This document shows, one piece after another, positions 1 through 9,390 of a DNA stretch of 41,919 bases (positions within the stretch are counted from its first letter, which is position 1; each line of letters starts with the position of its first letter). The stretch spans positions 1 through 41,919 of the forward strand of contig CAXFIU010000008.1 of the NCBI GenBank assembly GCA_964003245.1. Direction: 5' to 3'. The notes below the pieces were generated by a model. That model had not been told where the DNA came from. It saw only the letters and a program-made list of their open reading frames with translations, and did not search any database. The stretch is from MGIIb-O2 sp964003245. Its GTDB lineage: Archaea > Thermoplasmatota > Poseidoniia > Poseidoniales > Thalassarchaeaceae. The translations under genes and the position numbers were made by a program.

Positions 1-2095
1 TATTATCTAATACTGAGCCTGTTGAGTTCCAACCGGAAGCACCAAGAGCGAATTTTTTGGCTAAACCTTCAACTCCCTTTTTACCCGGTTTCTTGGCAAC
101 TAATCTTCTTCCTCCACTGGCACCTTTTCCAGCAACTCCCGCCATTAAATCATCTGATTCAGAATTCATTACTGGCATTGCTTTCATTATTGTTTTAGGA
201 TTAATTCCATTTTCTTCATTATACAAATTTTGTCTTTTCCTTCGTTCTATTGTTTGTTTTATTGAAGCTTTCATAGCATCAGAAACCGAATCAGCATAGA
301 GTATTACTTTCCCATTTTGGTTTCTCGAGGCTCTACCTATTGTTTGTAGAAGTGAACGCTCGTTTCTAAGAAAACCCTCTTTATCTGCATCAAAAATTGT
401 AACCAGGCTAACTTCTGGAATATCCAATCCTTCTCTTAGAAGATTAATTCCTACAATGATGTCTATATGTCCAAGTCTTAATGCCTTGATAATTTCAGTT
501 CTTTCTAATGTGTCTATTTCACTATGCAAATAATGCGCCTTAAACCCGTTCCGATTTAGATATTCTGAGACTTCTTCTGCGAATTTTATTGTCATAACAG
601 TAACCAAAACGCGCTCATTTTCTTTGATTCGTAAACGTATTTCATCTTCTAAATCTTGTACCTGTCCCTCTGTGGGTCTCACTTCTATTACTGGATCTAG
701 TAAACCTGTAGGCCTAATTTCCATTTGCACCACTCCCTCAATATTCTCCATTGTATCTGCAAGAAAGGCCCTCTCTTTCCTTTTCTCAATATCTGACTTT
801 CGAGCACCACCTCCACTTGGAACATGTAGCAATCCTTTGGGTACTGGCTGATTTGTTACTTCTGCTAGATGTCTCAGTTCTCTTTCACCCGGAGTTGCAC
901 TTACATAGAGCATTTGAGGTATTAATTCTTGAAATTCATCTATCCTTAATGGTCTGTTGTCATAGGCTGAAGGAAGTCGAAATCCATGATCAATTAGATT
1001 CTTCTTTCTCGAATAATCTCCGCCATACATTCCTCCAACTTGTGGAAGAGTAACATGACTCTCATCCATGATTACCAGATATTTCTCTGGACTCCCATGA
1101 AATTGTTCTGCACAGGTTGAGAAGAAATCAAGAAGACAATATGCTCTTTCATTTTTTCCTCTACCGTCAAAGTGTCTTGAATAATTCTCCACTCCTTTAC
1201 AGGAACCTACTTCTGTTAACATTTCCAAATCAAACTTTGTTCTCTGTTCTATTCTATGGGCTTCCATTTCCATTCCTTTCGAGTGATAATAGTCAACTCT
1301 CTTGTCCAATTCTTCTTCTATGTCTTCAATAGCCTTACCAAACTTATCCTCACTGGTCATATAAAATTCTCGAGGATGTATCCATGCTTCCTCAATTTCA
1401 TCTAATGGTTCCCAAGATAAAGCCTCACAGACCTGTATTCTTTCTATCCCATCCCAACCAAACTTAATCCTAATTGGGTCATCTCTGCTTGGCATCCATA
1501 CATCGAGAACTTCTCCTCTAAGTCTAACATCTCCTCTAACAATTTCACCAGTAGTTCTTCTATATTGTAAAGCCACTAATTCTCTGACAATATCTTGAGG
1601 ATCTGCTTCTTGACCTACACTAAGACGGACATGAGATTGTTGGAAAACTTCAGGGGGATTAAGTCCGTAAATAACTGAAACCGTTCCTACCGCAATTACA
1701 TCAGGTCTACTAACTAAAGAGGCAACGGTGGAGAATCTTTCTTGCTCTATTCTCTCGTTCATTTGTAACTCTTTATCGATATACATATCTCTTCCTGGAA
1801 GATATGCCTCTGGCTGGTAATAGTCATAATAACTAACGAAATACTCAACTGCATTTTCGGGAAACAGTTCACTCATTTCTTGCCATAATTGCCTTGCAAG
1901 AGTTTTATTGTGAGATAATATCAATGTTGGAATCTGTAGCCTTTCAATAATGTTGGCCATTGCGAATGTTTTCCCAGAACCAGTAACTCCCATCAATACG
2001 CATCTTTCTTGACCTTCATTGATCTGTTTAATCAATTCTTGAATTGCTTGTTCTTGATCTCCAGCCGTACCATAATCCGACTTCAGAACGAACAT
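1..2095 (-). CDS. uvrB: UvrABC excinuclease subunit B, 3' end cut by window edge
   Basis: UvrB is the damage-verifying helicase of bacterial-type nucleotide excision repair; it is loaded by UvrA and recruits UvrC. The reading frame starts at ATG 2095-2093 and stays open to base 1 (698 codons), so the stop lies outside. Near the N-terminus are the Walker A segment GVTGSGKTF and the UvrB hallmark YFVSYYDYYQPEAY, followed by helicase motifs. Near residue 627 is the NLYNEENGINPKTI region seen just before the UVR domain in the family. After it comes a Gly/Lys-rich linker, including LVAKKPGKKGVEG, longer than usual, and the UVR domain is not reached before the edge. The start codon lies one base after the UbiA stop, so the gene appears to be the third of a UbiD-UbiA-UvrB operon. 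Some archaea carry UvrABC, probably acquired from bacteria. Confidence 0.95.
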   Translation of the reverse strand, partial: MFVLKSDYGTAGDQEQAIQELIKQINEGQERCVLMGVTGSGKTFAMANIIERLQIPTLILSHNKTLARQLWQEMSELFPENAVEYFVSYYDYYQPEAYLPGRDMYIDKELQMNERIEQERFSTVASLVSRPDVIAVGTVSVIYGLNPPEVFQQSHVRLSVGQEADPQDIVRELVALQYRRTTGEIVRGDVRLRGEVLDVWMPSRDDPIRIKFGWDGIERIQVCEALSWEPLDEIEEAWIHPREFYMTSEDKFGKAIEDIEEELDKRVDYYHSKGMEMEAHRIEQRTKFDLEMLTEVGSCKGVENYSRHFDGRGKNERAYCLLDFFSTCAEQFHGSPEKYLVIMDESHVTLPQVGGMYGGDYSRKKNLIDHGFRLPSAYDNRPLRIDEFQELIPQMLYVSATPGERELRHLAEVTNQPVPKGLLHVPSGGGARKSDIEKRKERAFLADTMENIEGVVQMEIRPTGLLDPVIEVRPTEGQVQDLEDEIRLRIKENERVLVTVMTIKFAEEVSEYLNRNGFKAHYLHSEIDTLERTEIIKALRLGHIDIIVGINLLREGLDIPEVSLVTIFDADKEGFLRNERSLLQTIGRASRNQNGKVILYADSVSDAMKASIKQTIERRKRQNLYNEENGINPKTIMKAMPVMNSESDDLMAGVAGKGASGGRRLVAKKPGKKGVEGLAKKFALGASGWNSTGSVLDN

Positions 2096-2096
2096 C

Positions 2097-3032
2097 TTAT
2101 CCCTCAATAATACTATTTGATGGGTCCATCATAATTATTGCAATCAGTAGAACCCACCCTGTTAACATTGAAACTCTAAACAAAGTCGTCTGAAAATCTT
2201 CTAATCTAGTTCTCATTAAAATTACTGCAACATTAGATACCGACATAATTCCTGCAGCCGCTAAGAACCATATTTCATTCATTGGATCGGATATGGCAAA
2301 ACAAGCAAACCATAGGAGAGTCAATTGAACAGAAGTTCTAGTTGTTGTTTCATCATTGAATCTTGCAGGAAATGATTTCACTCCATTTTCTCTATCACTT
2401 TCTACATCCATCCTTGCATAATTAATATCAAAAGCTGTTATCCAAAGAGCTACACCTAAAGAAATGAAGAAAATTGTTGGGAACCAAAGAAAATTACCTC
2501 CTCCGTCATCTAAACCTGTTATTGCAGCCCATCCATGTACATCAGCTGCAACTGCAACCCAGGCTCCTGCCGGTGCTAGACCTAAACATAATCCAAGCCA
2601 TAAATGACAAAGCCATGTATAGCGCTTAGTGTATGGGTAAATTACGAAAGCAAGAACTGGTAACCAAGCCATCATTAATGCAACTTCATTAAGTTGCCAT
2701 GCACCAAGTAAAAGCATCCCGAGAAAGATTGCAGATAATTTCCAAGCTGTATTCATTGACATTGAACCAGATACTAAGTGTCTCTCTGATGTACGTGGAT
2801 TTGCAGCGTCTATATCTCGATCAATAATACGATTGAGGGCCATTGCAAGACCGCGAGCCCCAACTGCTGCTATCAGAATCCATACCAGATCCATCCTTAT
2901 CCATGCAAAATCACTAGATGAAGGTTCATAGATGAATTGATTGTAAGCAAGAATATATCCAATTAAAACAAATGGTAGCGAGAAAAGAGTATGTTCAATT
3001 TTTACAAATTCTAGAATTTCTTTTGTTCCCAT
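2097..3032 (-). CDS. ubiA: UbiA-family prenyltransferase (quinone biosynthesis, MqnP/UbiA-like)
   Basis: Membrane prenyltransferase of 311 residues that attaches an isoprenoid chain to an aromatic quinone precursor. The first Mg-diphosphate motif is NRIIDRDID within ALNRIIDRDIDAANPRTSER, which is the 4-hydroxybenzoate/MqnP style rather than the NDIFDIEID style of archaeal lipid (DGGGP) synthases. The second is DVESDRENGVKSFPARF. Eight to nine hydrophobic segments are visible. The ATG directly abuts the UbiD stop and has an SD-like GAGAGGGG about 8 nt upstream, so the two genes should be cotranscribed. With a UbiD partner next door, a role in menaquinone synthesis by the futalosine route is likely. 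That pathway assignment is an inference, because no mqnA-D gene is in the window. Confidence 0.9.
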   Translation of the reverse strand: MGTKEILEFVKIEHTLFSLPFVLIGYILAYNQFIYEPSSSDFAWIRMDLVWILIAAVGARGLAMALNRIIDRDIDAANPRTSERHLVSGSMSMNTAWKLSAIFLGMLLLGAWQLNEVALMMAWLPVLAFVIYPYTKRYTWLCHLWLGLCLGLAPAGAWVAVAADVHGWAAITGLDDGGGNFLWFPTIFFISLGVALWITAFDINYARMDVESDRENGVKSFPARFNDETTTRTSVQLTLLWFACFAISDPMNEIWFLAAAGIMSVSNVAVILMRTRLEDFQTTLFRVSMLTGWVLLIAIIMMDPSNSIIEG

Positions 3033-4910
3033 TTACAACCCCTCTCTTTCCATCCAAATATTGACTTTTTCTTCTACCTCAGGATCGTGTAATGTCACAG
3101 CTGGCCATCTTCTGACAGGTAGCGGCCCTTCATTGGATGGTATTGGTGCAGTTGCATCCCAAGCAACTCTTTTTCTTTGCTCATCAAAGTGGAAATCTCG
3201 AGATACTTCGAACCTGCAGAATAATTGCCAAAGTAATCTTCTCCTCCAATGTTCATCATCTAAGTCTGCATCATCATCAGTAATGAAAAGCCATCTTAGA
3301 TTCTTCGAGGATTCTAGTGACCATATTTCATCACGAATTCTTGCAATTTTTTCTCTTTGAGCCGCAGCACCTTCCTCATTTACTTCTTCCATACTTGTTT
3401 CTGGTCGAGGGCCGTCATCAATATTTGTTGTAACTACAAGCATAGATGAAGCCATCATTTTTGCCTTAGTAACTCCTTCAATACTTGATGCTGAAACGCT
3501 TAATGAATCTGGACAACCCATCATCTTTGGCTCGTTGGCTCTGGGGTCATTTTCAGTCAATGTAGTTGCATCAATAATTAATTTTGAATGAACATTCTGC
3601 CATGGAGATGCATGTGCTAATGAGTCCGCTACCATTCCATCAAGTATTGTCAAATCTTCAGGAATTCTAACATTATAATCTACTGCTTTCAATAGTGCCT
3701 CTAGATCTTTTACATCATGATCCTCATCAACTGCAATAATTGATTTTAGGAACATCATTTGCCCCGCTCCCATCAGCCCTAGAGCTGTTTTTCTTGCTTG
3801 TCTTGGATAACGTTGTTTTGAAGCAACAATTGCAAGATTATGGAATCCAGTTTCTAAAGGTAAGAATAAATCTTTAACGTCTCTATGTTGGAACTGTAGA
3901 ACCGGTCTAAATGCATCTCCTATTGCCTCACCTAAGTAACCGTCTTCCATTGGCGGGACACCAACAATTGTCATTGGAATAGTTGGATTTTTTCGGTGTG
4001 TAATTGCAGTTACATGCATAACAGGATATTCCTCTTCTAGACAGTAATAACCAAAATGATCTCCAAAAGGCCCCTCCGTTCTCGTTTCTCCCGGTATTGT
4101 ATAACCTTCTATTACAAAGTCAACTTCTGCAGGTACCCAGAGGTCATTTGTTAGACATTTTGTTATTCTTAATCTTCTTTTATTGAGTAATCCTGCAAAT
4201 TCATATTCAGAAAGGTTATCTGGTAAAGGAGAAATTGCACTGAACATTACTGGAGGAGGTCCTCCTAGACATATAGCCACAGGCATCCTATTTTCTTTCC
4301 CAACATCATCTGCATGATCTGCTGCATGCTTATGTGCCTGCCAATGTAATCCAATTTCTTTTTCACCAAAAATTTGTCCCCTATACATGCCCATATTATG
4401 CTGTCCTGTTTTCGGATCTTTAGTTACAACAAGTGGCAATGTTATGAATGGCCCTCCATCCATGGGCCATGTTGTTGGAATTGGAAGCTTAGTCATATCA
4501 GGATCTTTCATAACGACAGCTTGACATGCTCCTTTTCTGACTTTCTTTGGAGCCATAGACATTCCTTGTAGAGCCAATTCTAAACCAGTCCATGGCTTCT
4601 TTAGGATTCCACCTATATCTGGTTTCATCAGTCCGACCATTGTTTCCCCAATTTCTTTTGGGTTTTTTACTCCCAACGCTTTATTTGTCCTTTCTCTAGT
4701 CCCAAAAAGATTCATCGCTAATGGAAATCTACTAATTTCTCCATTAGATAATCTTGGTTGATCAAAAATAATTGCGGGTCCTCCTTTCTTTACCAACTTA
4801 TCAGCTATACAGCCGGCTTCTAAATAACAATCAACAGGGTGACTGATACGAATTAGTTCATCGGAATCTCTCAAATTTAGAAGATATTCACGGAGGTCGC
4901 GCCACGCCAT
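3033..4910 (-). CDS. ubiD: UbiD-family decarboxylase (MqnL-like)
   Basis: UbiD enzymes use prenylated FMN to decarboxylate aromatic acids such as polyprenyl-hydroxybenzoate or, in the futalosine pathway, the prenylated dihydroxynaphthoate. Around residues 275-290 lies RTEGPFGDHFGYYCLEEEYP, the conserved segment that carries catalytic and cofactor-binding residues. The gene is about 625 codons, longer than E. coli UbiD (about 500); the extra length lies at the C-terminus. I place the start at ATG 4910 because MAWRDLREYLLNL matches the usual family N-terminus. An in-frame ATG at 4958 would add 16 residues with no family resemblance. It is the first gene of the leftward operon and is divergent from the reductase. 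The flavin prenyltransferase UbiX/MqnM that the enzyme needs is not in the window. Confidence 0.9.
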   Translation of the reverse strand: MAWRDLREYLLNLRDSDELIRISHPVDCYLEAGCIADKLVKKGGPAIIFDQPRLSNGEISRFPLAMNLFGTRERTNKALGVKNPKEIGETMVGLMKPDIGGILKKPWTGLELALQGMSMAPKKVRKGACQAVVMKDPDMTKLPIPTTWPMDGGPFITLPLVVTKDPKTGQHNMGMYRGQIFGEKEIGLHWQAHKHAADHADDVGKENRMPVAICLGGPPPVMFSAISPLPDNLSEYEFAGLLNKRRLRITKCLTNDLWVPAEVDFVIEGYTIPGETRTEGPFGDHFGYYCLEEEYPVMHVTAITHRKNPTIPMTIVGVPPMEDGYLGEAIGDAFRPVLQFQHRDVKDLFLPLETGFHNLAIVASKQRYPRQARKTALGLMGAGQMMFLKSIIAVDEDHDVKDLEALLKAVDYNVRIPEDLTILDGMVADSLAHASPWQNVHSKLIIDATTLTENDPRANEPKMMGCPDSLSVSASSIEGVTKAKMMASSMLVVTTNIDDGPRPETSMEEVNEEGAAAQREKIARIRDEIWSLESSKNLRWLFITDDDADLDDEHWRRRLLWQLFCRFEVSRDFHFDEQRKRVAWDATAPIPSNEGPLPVRRWPAVTLHDPEVEEKVNIWMEREGL

Positions 4911-4988
4911 CGGGTCATTCGAGACGCTTATTAGTTGAATATGTTCGTTCGTAATCATAGGAACTTCGACCGACGGATTCTTTGACTA

Positions 4989-6239
4989 ATGGCCCTCCTG
5001 ACTAGTATCATGGGAGAGGCTGCGACTGTTTGTGATGTGCTCGTAATTGGTGCTGGACCAGGTGGAGGAAATGCTGCTTTGCACAGTGCGAGAGCTGGAC
5101 TTTCAACAATATTAATTGAAGATCATGCTGAAATTGGTACACCTGTACATTGTGGAGAATGCATATCAGATGTAGCCTGTGATAATCTTAATCTTGACTT
5201 GCCCGATCATGTGATTAGTAAGAGAGTACATGGAATTAGAGTCATTTTCCCAGATGGAACTGAAAAGAAACTTACAGAAGAAGGATATGTTCTCGAAAAA
5301 CATCTCTTTGAAAGATGGATAGCAGATGAGGCTGTTTCCCAAGGTGCTATTCTAAATCTAAGTCATAAACTTACAAGTATGGAAAAAATGTTTGATGGAG
5401 ATAAATTTACTGGATGGCGTTGTGATGGTAAAGGAGATAATTTCCCTATTGAGGCTAAGATAGTAATAGATGCATCAGGAGTTGCAGGTGTTTGTTCTAA
5501 GCTTCTAGAACTTAATCCACGACCGAAAGTTATTGCTGGGATGCAATATGAAATGCTTGAAGTTCCAACAGATGACTACCTAGACTTCTACATTTGGCCT
5601 AAATATGCCGAGAAAGGATATGTATGGATGATTCCAAAATGTGATGGTAGAGCCAATGTTGGATTGGTTACTGAAGATAAATCTAGGACTAAGAAAGGTT
5701 TAGATGAATTTATTGAAGATACTCATTTCAAAGGTTTAGAACAAGTTCCACCACCATGGAAAGCCAAAGGAAACCCTGCATTTGGAGGAACTATCCCTAT
5801 ATCTGGCCCTCATGAAAATACTCATACAGATGGACTGATGCTAGTGGGGGATGCTGCTGGTTTTACTTCTCCATTATTTGAGGGAGGATCTCACCTCGCC
5901 CTCAAGTCGGCTGTTTTCGCAGCGGAAACAGCAGCGAAGGCAATTAATTCTGGAGATTATTCTTCATCCTCCTTAGCTGAATATTCTTCTTTATGGCAAA
6001 ATGAATTCCCTCCATACTCAAAGATTCTTAGAGGTAAATCAGCATTATTCGCCTTATCTGACGATGATATGTCATTGATGGCTCAATGTTTCCCTGATGA
6101 AATGAGTAATATGGGCATAAGCGGTAAATTAGCAGTTTGTATGAAAATTTTTGTAAGGCGCCCTAGCCTTTATGTAAAGAAAATAATTCCTGCGATGTTA
6201 TCATTTGGATATTCTCGTGCTAAATTCTATGGATGGTGA
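4989..6239 (+). CDS. Geranylgeranyl reductase-family FAD oxidoreductase
   Basis: Flavoprotein that in archaea saturates the isoprenoid chains of membrane lipids and, in some species, quinone side chains. The N-terminal dinucleotide fold is VLVIGAGPGGGNAALHSARA. A second FAD motif is LMLVGDAAGFTSPLFEGG near residues 280-300, and the substrate-domain segment DYLDFYIWPKYAEKGYVWMI fits the family. Two starts are possible: ATG 4989 as listed, or ATG 5010, which removes seven residues and gives a more typical short lead before the FAD fold. No clear SD or TATA box settles it. The stop overlaps the start of ccmF, and the gene faces ubiD across a short divergent promoter. Reduction of the quinone tail is an attractive role here, but lipid reduction is equally compatible. 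Confidence 0.88.
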   Translation: MALLTSIMGEAATVCDVLVIGAGPGGGNAALHSARAGLSTILIEDHAEIGTPVHCGECISDVACDNLNLDLPDHVISKRVHGIRVIFPDGTEKKLTEEGYVLEKHLFERWIADEAVSQGAILNLSHKLTSMEKMFDGDKFTGWRCDGKGDNFPIEAKIVIDASGVAGVCSKLLELNPRPKVIAGMQYEMLEVPTDDYLDFYIWPKYAEKGYVWMIPKCDGRANVGLVTEDKSRTKKGLDEFIEDTHFKGLEQVPPPWKAKGNPAFGGTIPISGPHENTHTDGLMLVGDAAGFTSPLFEGGSHLALKSAVFAAETAAKAINSGDYSSSSLAEYSSLWQNEFPPYSKILRGKSALFALSDDDMSLMAQCFPDEMSNMGISGKLAVCMKIFVRRPSLYVKKIIPAMLSFGYSRAKFYGW

Positions 6240-8616
6240 TTTCATAATTTCATTATATGGGCAATTATTGCTCATTATTGCGATTATTTCATCTATTAAT
6301 CAGATTTTCAGATATCAAAATGCAGGTGAAAAATTACCTCGTTCAATAGCATTATTGGCACAAACATCTCCCTTTATTTTTCTTGTTTTAGCTTTCATTT
6401 ACGATTTTTCTTCTTTGAAATTAGTGACAGAATATGGCGGTGCTGACCTTCCAATTCTATATCGTATTTCAGCAGTATGGGGTGGACGTGCTGGGCCATT
6501 ACTATTATTTGCAGCTCTATTATCGACAGTTTCTTGGTTTATGACCGAAAAAGATGAGTTAGATTATGACGTTAGAATAATGCATGGTTTCACTCTCGGA
6601 ATCTTATTAATTTCTTGGTTTTTAGGCCCTTTTGCCGATTCTGCGGGAGTAACTCCAAGCGAACTTAATCCATTATTACAGACTGATTTGATGGTAATCC
6701 ATCCCCCTGTAGTATTCTTCTATTATTCTCTTTGTATAGCAACAGCAGCATCTGCAATGGGCGGTATAATAAGTGGCAAATCTGCTAAAGAAATTCATGA
6801 TTCTCAATTACATTGGGCCCGTGCAGCATTTTTTGCTGGAACCATCGGTATAGGACTTGGAGGACTTTGGGCTTACACTGTTCTAGATTGGGGGGGATAT
6901 TGGGCCTGGGACCCAGTTGAGACTGGATCAATTTTACCATGGTTCGCATTATTGTTGATAATTCATGCTAGGTCTACTCATGATTCCTCAAATTCAATCA
7001 AAATTTCTCCTGCTTTGGGATTAATTTCGGGAGCTCTTGCAATTCATGCAACTTTGGTAACAAGAGCCAATGGCGTTTGGGCATCAGTGCATGCGTTTGC
7101 TGCAGATGGTTTAGGTACAGATAGTCAAGATCCATATGTCCGCATTTTGTATATTATTGATTCTAATGCAATTGGATTCGAGCTTGCTTCGTACATGTTT
7201 GCAATATTATTATTAGGATTTATTGCAATTTATTTCCTAGTAAAACAACAGATAGAAACTTTACATTCAGCAGATAAGAAACTATTTTTCGAGAAAAATA
7301 GAGATTTTTCTATTATGCTATTGATAGTAATATGTGCAATTTCGATATGGATAGAATCATCAGCAATAGCAATTTTAGGTATTTCAATAATGATTTTACT
7401 AATCACAAGTGATTCTAAAGAACCATCTCTTCCATGGATATTCTCTGGAGTTGTTTTGATGTTTTATGCAAGTTGGTCATCATCAGCAACCATACCTCAA
7501 GCTATAGCCGGTATGTCTCCTTTCCTGATTGTATGGCTAATTTCAGATGATGATGATGATGATGATTTAGATTCACTATTATTACCATTCAAGAATAAAT
7601 CAGCAAGAATGAAATTTGCAAGGGCAATTACTTGGTATGGTACTGCTGCTTATCTTCTTCTCACATGGATTCTACTAACAGTGGAGATAGATGGAACTAA
7701 TTTAGAAGCTCACGAATTTTACGGTGCCCCTTTCATTGGCTTGTTGGCTATTGGCCTAAGTATGTACACTTGGGGTAAATCCGTAGACATTAAAACAGGA
7801 AATTTATTACTTTCTTTAGTCTTCATATTTTCAATAATACTTGGTATTTTTGCAGATAATTTCGATTTACCTGGAGACCCCTCGTTACTATTTGCTTCGA
7901 GTTTTAGTAGAGGTGCAGTTTCTATATTCTTACTTTCGTGGTTAATTTTTGCAATTCCACCAAATCTAAGACAACTATACCTTACTTTGTCAACTACAGT
8001 CCCTAGAATAAGGGAAGATGGTATCTTAGATAGAAAGAATTCATCTAGGCTTAGATTATTAGGTTCACATTTATCTCATTTTGGAATTTTATTATTATTG
8101 GTCGGACATGTATTCACTACCACGTTGATTGATAGATCTGATCCTTCACACCTAGTTACATTAAGCAAAGATCAACCAATACAACACGATGGATATGAAT
8201 TTACCTTTACTGAAGTAGAATTAATTAGTCTCGAATCAGAAGATTATGATTACTCGGTTGGTGATGGATATCTTGGAGTTGTTATAGAAATGAGGAAAAA
8301 TGGAGAATTAATTGATACTCTTCATCCCGGAATACTAAGGTTTGATTCTCCTAGCGGGCAAGTAACTCCTAGATCAGAACCCGACAGGCACGTGGGTCTT
8401 TTTGGCGATACGATTATTATTCTGGATATATTTCAATCAAATGATTTGTTGAATGCAATGATGTTTAGAGAGACGAGTGAAGTAGATAGAATACGTGTCA
8501 CTGTTCATGATTTGCAGGGTTCGCATGCTGTCTGGTTTGGTTGGATTTTAATTATTCTTGGTGGAGGTTTGGCCTTTGCATCCAGCCCTAAAATTAGTCG
8601 TCAAAATACAATTTAG
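6229..8616 (+). CDS. ccmF: Cytochrome c biogenesis haem lyase CcmF-like
   Basis: CcmF is the haem-handling membrane core that ligates haem to apocytochrome c outside the cytoplasmic membrane. The Trp-rich haem-binding segment WGGYWAWDPVETGSILPW lies near residue 221. Conserved His regions are HPPVVFFYY near 158, TLVTRANGVWASVHAFA near 275-290 and HLSHFGILLLLVGH near 615-630. About 15 membrane segments are visible, and a C-terminal extramembrane domain precedes a final helix. At about 795 residues it is longer than typical CcmF (about 650). ATG 6229 is preferred: it overlaps the upstream stop by 11 bases and begins MDGDFIISLYGQ; a TTG at 6205 is the alternative. A run of seven Asp (GAT repeats near 7547-7565) sits in a loop. 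No other ccm gene is in the window. Confidence 0.9.
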   Translation: MDGDFIISLYGQLLLIIAIISSINQIFRYQNAGEKLPRSIALLAQTSPFIFLVLAFIYDFSSLKLVTEYGGADLPILYRISAVWGGRAGPLLLFAALLSTVSWFMTEKDELDYDVRIMHGFTLGILLISWFLGPFADSAGVTPSELNPLLQTDLMVIHPPVVFFYYSLCIATAASAMGGIISGKSAKEIHDSQLHWARAAFFAGTIGIGLGGLWAYTVLDWGGYWAWDPVETGSILPWFALLLIIHARSTHDSSNSIKISPALGLISGALAIHATLVTRANGVWASVHAFAADGLGTDSQDPYVRILYIIDSNAIGFELASYMFAILLLGFIAIYFLVKQQIETLHSADKKLFFEKNRDFSIMLLIVICAISIWIESSAIAILGISIMILLITSDSKEPSLPWIFSGVVLMFYASWSSSATIPQAIAGMSPFLIVWLISDDDDDDDLDSLLLPFKNKSARMKFARAITWYGTAAYLLLTWILLTVEIDGTNLEAHEFYGAPFIGLLAIGLSMYTWGKSVDIKTGNLLLSLVFIFSIILGIFADNFDLPGDPSLLFASSFSRGAVSIFLLSWLIFAIPPNLRQLYLTLSTTVPRIREDGILDRKNSSRLRLLGSHLSHFGILLLLVGHVFTTTLIDRSDPSHLVTLSKDQPIQHDGYEFTFTEVELISLESEDYDYSVGDGYLGVVIEMRKNGELIDTLHPGILRFDSPSGQVTPRSEPDRHVGLFGDTIIILDIFQSNDLLNAMMFRETSEVDRIRVTVHDLQGSHAVWFGWILIILGGGLAFASSPKISRQNTI

Positions 8617-8663
8617 TGTTATATTTCTTTTAGAGGCATAACCGTTTGTATCAAAAAGGAGAA

Positions 8664-8687
8664 GCAGGTCGGCGGCCTGCCCGGAGG
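8664..8687 (+). promoter_or_regulatory. Leader hairpin and SD of the FKBP gene
   Basis: GCAGGTC (8664-8670) and GGCCTGC (8674-8680) can form a 7-bp stem with one G-U pair around a 3-nt loop. The SD GGAGG (8683-8687) follows at once, 7 nt before ATG 8695. The segment AGGTCGGCGGCCTGC resembles one in the uS2 leader. Function is inferred only from position. Confidence 0.5.
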
Positions 8688-8694
8688 CACAATT

Positions 8695-9390
8695 ATGGAT
8701 GCTGGTTCAATTGTTCACATTGACTATGACCTGTACGATGCAGGTTCTGAGAGACTTATCGAAACTACAAGAGAGGATGTTGCAAAGGAGCATGACATAT
8801 TCGACGAAAGTCGTACATATCAGCCTATGATAACGATAGTAGGAGACGGTCGTTTAATCAGTGGTTTTGAGAATCATCTTAATGATGCTGAAGCAGATAA
8901 GGACTACGATTTTGAGATCGAACCAGTTGATGCTTATGGAGAAAGAGATTCTAGTTTAGTTGAAACTATTGGACAAAATGTTTTGATGCGCAGTGTTAGA
9001 GATCCAAGTACATTAGCAATTGGCGCCCCTGTAGAAATAGGTGGACGTACAGGTGTTTTACAATTCATCAGCGCAGGTCGTGCCAGAATAGATTACAATC
9101 ATCCATTGGCTGGTACCACATTAAAATATAATTATAAAATTGTTAAAGTTGTAGAAGATCGTTCAGAACGTGTTGAAACATTATTGAAGATGAACACAGG
9201 CCGTGAAGATTTCGAGATTTCTTTTGATGGAGATGATTTGACTGTTACTACTCCTGAGGCAATGGCCTACGATCAGAACTGGGCTTATGCTAAGTTCAGT
9301 CTTGTTCGTTCACTGCGTGAGAATCTAGGTGTTGGCACAGTAATATTCAGAGAAGTTCACGAACCTCGTGTTGTTGATGAAGAAGAATAA
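8695..9390 (+). CDS. FKBP-type peptidyl-prolyl isomerase (archaeal FKBP26/SlyD class)
   Basis: Cytoplasmic prolyl isomerase and chaperone of 231 residues, the usual size of the long archaeal class typified by Methanocaldococcus FKBP26. The FKBP fold starts with GSIVHIDYDLYDAGSERLIE. It is interrupted by the insert-in-flap chaperone domain (about residues 90-130, with LAIGAPVEIGGRTGVLQF), then resumes with HPLAGTTLKYNYKIVKV. A further domain of about 75 residues with acidic ends closes the protein. The active-site segment QPMITIVGDGRLISGFENHL is well kept. ATG 8695 has a good GGAGG SD 7 nt upstream. There is no signal peptide. The gene lies between ccmF and a lipoprotein gene and is probably transcribed on its own. 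Confidence 0.92.
   Translation: MDAGSIVHIDYDLYDAGSERLIETTREDVAKEHDIFDESRTYQPMITIVGDGRLISGFENHLNDAEADKDYDFEIEPVDAYGERDSSLVETIGQNVLMRSVRDPSTLAIGAPVEIGGRTGVLQFISAGRARIDYNHPLAGTTLKYNYKIVKVVEDRSERVETLLKMNTGREDFEISFDGDDLTVTTPEAMAYDQNWAYAKFSLVRSLRENLGVGTVIFREVHEPRVVDEEE

Noticed and set aside
57..1332. Plus-strand ORFs in the first 1.3 kb
   Set aside because: All lie antisense to UvrB, whose helicase motifs are clear on the minus strand.
2097..3032. UbiA homologue as the archaeal lipid DGGGP synthase
   Set aside because: The Asp motif and flanking NPRT segment are of the hydroxybenzoate/MqnP type, and a UbiD partner abuts it.
7547..7568. GAT trinucleotide run in ccmF as a phase-variable repeat
   Set aside because: The unit is three bases, so length changes would not shift the frame; it just encodes Asp in a loop.
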